This document shows positions 62,568 through 64,000 of a DNA stretch of 64,000 nucleotides, piece by piece (position 1 is the first letter of the stretch; each line of letters starts with the position of its first letter). This DNA comes from Rhizobium sp. NLR16a (GTDB lineage Bacteria; Pseudomonadota; Alphaproteobacteria; Rhizobiales; Rhizobiaceae). The notes beneath the pieces were generated by a model. The model was not told the origin of the DNA. It saw only the letters and a program-made list of their open reading frames with translations, and did no database searches. The stretch covers positions 459,501 through 523,500 of the forward strand of contig NZ_CP072865.1 in assembly GCF_017948245.1 (NCBI RefSeq), written 5' to 3'. The translations under genes were made by a program, and so were the position numbers.

Positions 62568-64000
62568 ATGTCTGTTTCAAAACTTTGCCGCCTGAGCACC
62601 GCTCTTGTCTGCCTCCTTTCGATCGTGCCATCGCTTGCCGCCGCCGAGCAGACCACGGCCGCGAAAGCGCCTTATGCTGAAACAGGAAACACCAATAAGC
62701 GCGGTGACGCATGCTTCTCGACGGTGGACACCAATGCTGCCGTCCATCTTCTCTCCGGCCTTCTCGAGGTCTGGACCCCGCGCACGCCTTTCGTCGATGC
62801 CGGTGTGGAAGCCGCAGCCAAGGACAATTGCCCTGCAGTCGCCAAGACGGATTGGGACGGCATCCCTTTCAGCAAGACCGACGGCCAGATCGTCAACAAG
62901 CCAGTCCACGATGCGAACATCGCCTATGTCGTGAAGGCGACGAAGGCGCGGACGGCCGAGCAGGCGGTTGCCGCCTATCTCGACGATCGGCGCGGCAAGA
63001 ATACCAGCATCGTCGATGGTCTCGGTCCGCTGACGGATGCCTGGAAGGCCGGTTCCAAGCAGATCACCACGATCACTGAGGTGGCGGCCGACGCGACGAC
63101 GGTCAAATATGACGACAAGGGTAACAATCGCGGCGCCGGCAGCAAACCGGACACGGAAAACAAGACCGATGCCAATCCGGACATGGGTCTCGCCATCGAC
63201 TTCATCAACGCCGCGAGCGGCGATGGCTCGACAGAGCCCGCCAAGCGCTATTTCAAATATGCCCGCCCCTATCGCTGGAGCCCGGACGTTTCGGTCGTCC
63301 CGACGCTCGAGCCCGCCAAAAGCGGCAAGCCGGTCGAGGACGGTGGCTTCCCCAGCGGACATACGGCGGAAGCCTGGCGGGATGCGCTCGCCATGGCCTA
63401 TCTGGTGCCGCAGCGATTCCAGGAAATGATCGCGCGTGCCAGCGAAATGGGTGAAGACCGCATCCTTGCCGGAATGCACTCTCCCCTCGACGTTATGGGC
63501 GGCCGCATGCTCGGCACCGCCACGGTCGTTTATAACCTGAACAAGTCCGACGATTCAGCGCTGAAGAGCGCCGCCTACGCCCAGGCGCAATCATGGCTGA
63601 TCGCCAAGTCGGGTGTTGCGGATGCGGGTGCGCTCGAAGTCGCAGCCCATGCGGCGCCACTTTCGGCGGACCGTTTCGCCGATCATGATGCCAATCGCGC
63701 TTACGTTCTGCAGCGCCTGAGCTATGGCCTGCCGACGATCCATGCGACCGATCAGCCGGCTCGCGTGCCGGAGGGCGCCGAAACGCTTCTCGAAACCCGT
63801 CTGCCTTATCTCGATGGTGAACAGCGCCGCGAGGTGCTTGGCACAACGGAAATCGCTTCGGGCTATCCGCTGCTCGACGACGCGGAAGGCTACGGTCGCC
63901 TCAATCTCTTTGCCGCCGCCGACGGCTATGGCGCCTTCAAACAGGATGTGACCGTGATGATGGATGCGGCAAAGGGTGGCTTCAATGCGATCGACACCTG
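62568..64000 (+). CDS. Secreted PAP2-type acid phosphatase (partial at window end)
   Basis: The frame opens at ATG 62568 with a signal peptide (RLSTALVCLLSIVPSLAAAE) and runs 477 codons off the right edge. The bacterial acid phosphatase signature is present in pieces: KYARPYRW, then FPSGHTAEAW and GEDRILAGMHSPLDVMGGR (catalytic His residues in SGHT and AGMHSPLD). Class A acid phosphatases have about 250 residues; here the match ends near residue 320 and at least 150 more follow, ending in LFAAADGYGAFKQDVTVMMD. This extension might lead into an autotransporter-type passenger, which cannot be checked in the window. No clear ribosome site is visible. Confidence 0.85.
   Translation, partial: MSVSKLCRLSTALVCLLSIVPSLAAAEQTTAAKAPYAETGNTNKRGDACFSTVDTNAAVHLLSGLLEVWTPRTPFVDAGVEAAAKDNCPAVAKTDWDGIPFSKTDGQIVNKPVHDANIAYVVKATKARTAEQAVAAYLDDRRGKNTSIVDGLGPLTDAWKAGSKQITTITEVAADATTVKYDDKGNNRGAGSKPDTENKTDANPDMGLAIDFINAASGDGSTEPAKRYFKYARPYRWSPDVSVVPTLEPAKSGKPVEDGGFPSGHTAEAWRDALAMAYLVPQRFQEMIARASEMGEDRILAGMHSPLDVMGGRMLGTATVVYNLNKSDDSALKSAAYAQAQSWLIAKSGVADAGALEVAAHAAPLSADRFADHDANRAYVLQRLSYGLPTIHATDQPARVPEGAETLLETRLPYLDGEQRREVLGTTEIASGYPLLDDAEGYGRLNLFAAADGYGAFKQDVTVMMDAAKGGFNAIDT

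Noticed and set aside
61039..62595. A 518-codon plus-strand frame opposite the kinase N-terminus
   Set aside because: Shadow of the NCS1 domain, with no recognisable motif and Asp/Gly/Gln/Glu bias.
62577..63479. A 300-codon minus-strand frame opposite the acid phosphatase
   Set aside because: The plus strand has signal peptide and PAP2 motifs in an open frame from 62568 to the end; the minus frame shows none.

Overview
The window looks like chromosomal DNA of a Rhizobium species of the leguminosarum/etli group (Alphaproteobacteria, Hyphomicrobiales). The reasons are a high-GC genome with dense gene packing, the alphaproteobacterial cell-cycle genes chpT, ctrA and sciP, an RpoH-type sigma factor, a branched-chain amino acid ABC operon in the order known as braDEFGC from R. 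leguminosarum, a pssA/pssB exopolysaccharide pair, and rhizobial intergenic palindromes including a RIME-like element. No tRNA, rRNA, CRISPR array, phage or insertion sequence was recognised.

Layout. 1-7 kb: a carbohydrate locus with a glycoside hydrolase cut by the window edge, a family-5 ABC solute-binding protein, a divergent LacI regulator, a hydroxypyruvate-isomerase-like enzyme and an SDR dehydrogenase. 7-9.7 kb: an Rrf2 regulator facing an SfnB/DszC-like flavoprotein, then a serine/threonine-type phosphatase. 9.7-29 kb: a region rich in efflux systems (RND pump, CPA1 antiporter, MarR-EmrA-EmrB operon, second RND operon behind a LysR gene and a hydrolase-like protein), interrupted by a 3-methyladenine glycosylase and a LysR/SDR pair. 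29-35 kb: IlvD/Edd dehydratase, PAS-GGDEF-EAL protein, double GNAT protein, EamA exporter. 35-44 kb: housekeeping genes (purA, rpoH, RluD-type pseudouridine synthase, SpoU methyltransferase) with conserved rhizobial unknowns. 44-49 kb: the envelope protein EipA and a CtrA cluster (chpT, a stand-alone receiver, ctrA, a FliJ-like gene, sciP). 49-52 kb: a decayed LuxR gene, then pssA and pssB. 52-58 kb: the braDEFG-(small membrane protein)-braC amino acid uptake operon. 58-62.4 kb: a two-gene signalling operon made of a transporter-histidine kinase fusion and a REC-LuxR response regulator. 62.5 kb to the end: a secreted PAP2-type acid phosphatase that runs off the window.

How the genes work together. 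ChpT passes phosphate to CtrA, and SciP is the known CtrA antagonist in Caulobacter, so three functional partners lie within about 4.2 kb. Three GANTC (CcrM) sites lie within 65 bp of the ctrA upstream region. The bra genes form a complete ABC importer. The efflux genes sit next to MarR or LysR regulators with visible dyad-symmetric candidate operators. The most unusual items are the NCS1 permease-hybrid kinase fusion with a Cys-rich linker, and an alpha/beta-hydrolase-like protein that has lost its catalytic serine and leads an RND operon.
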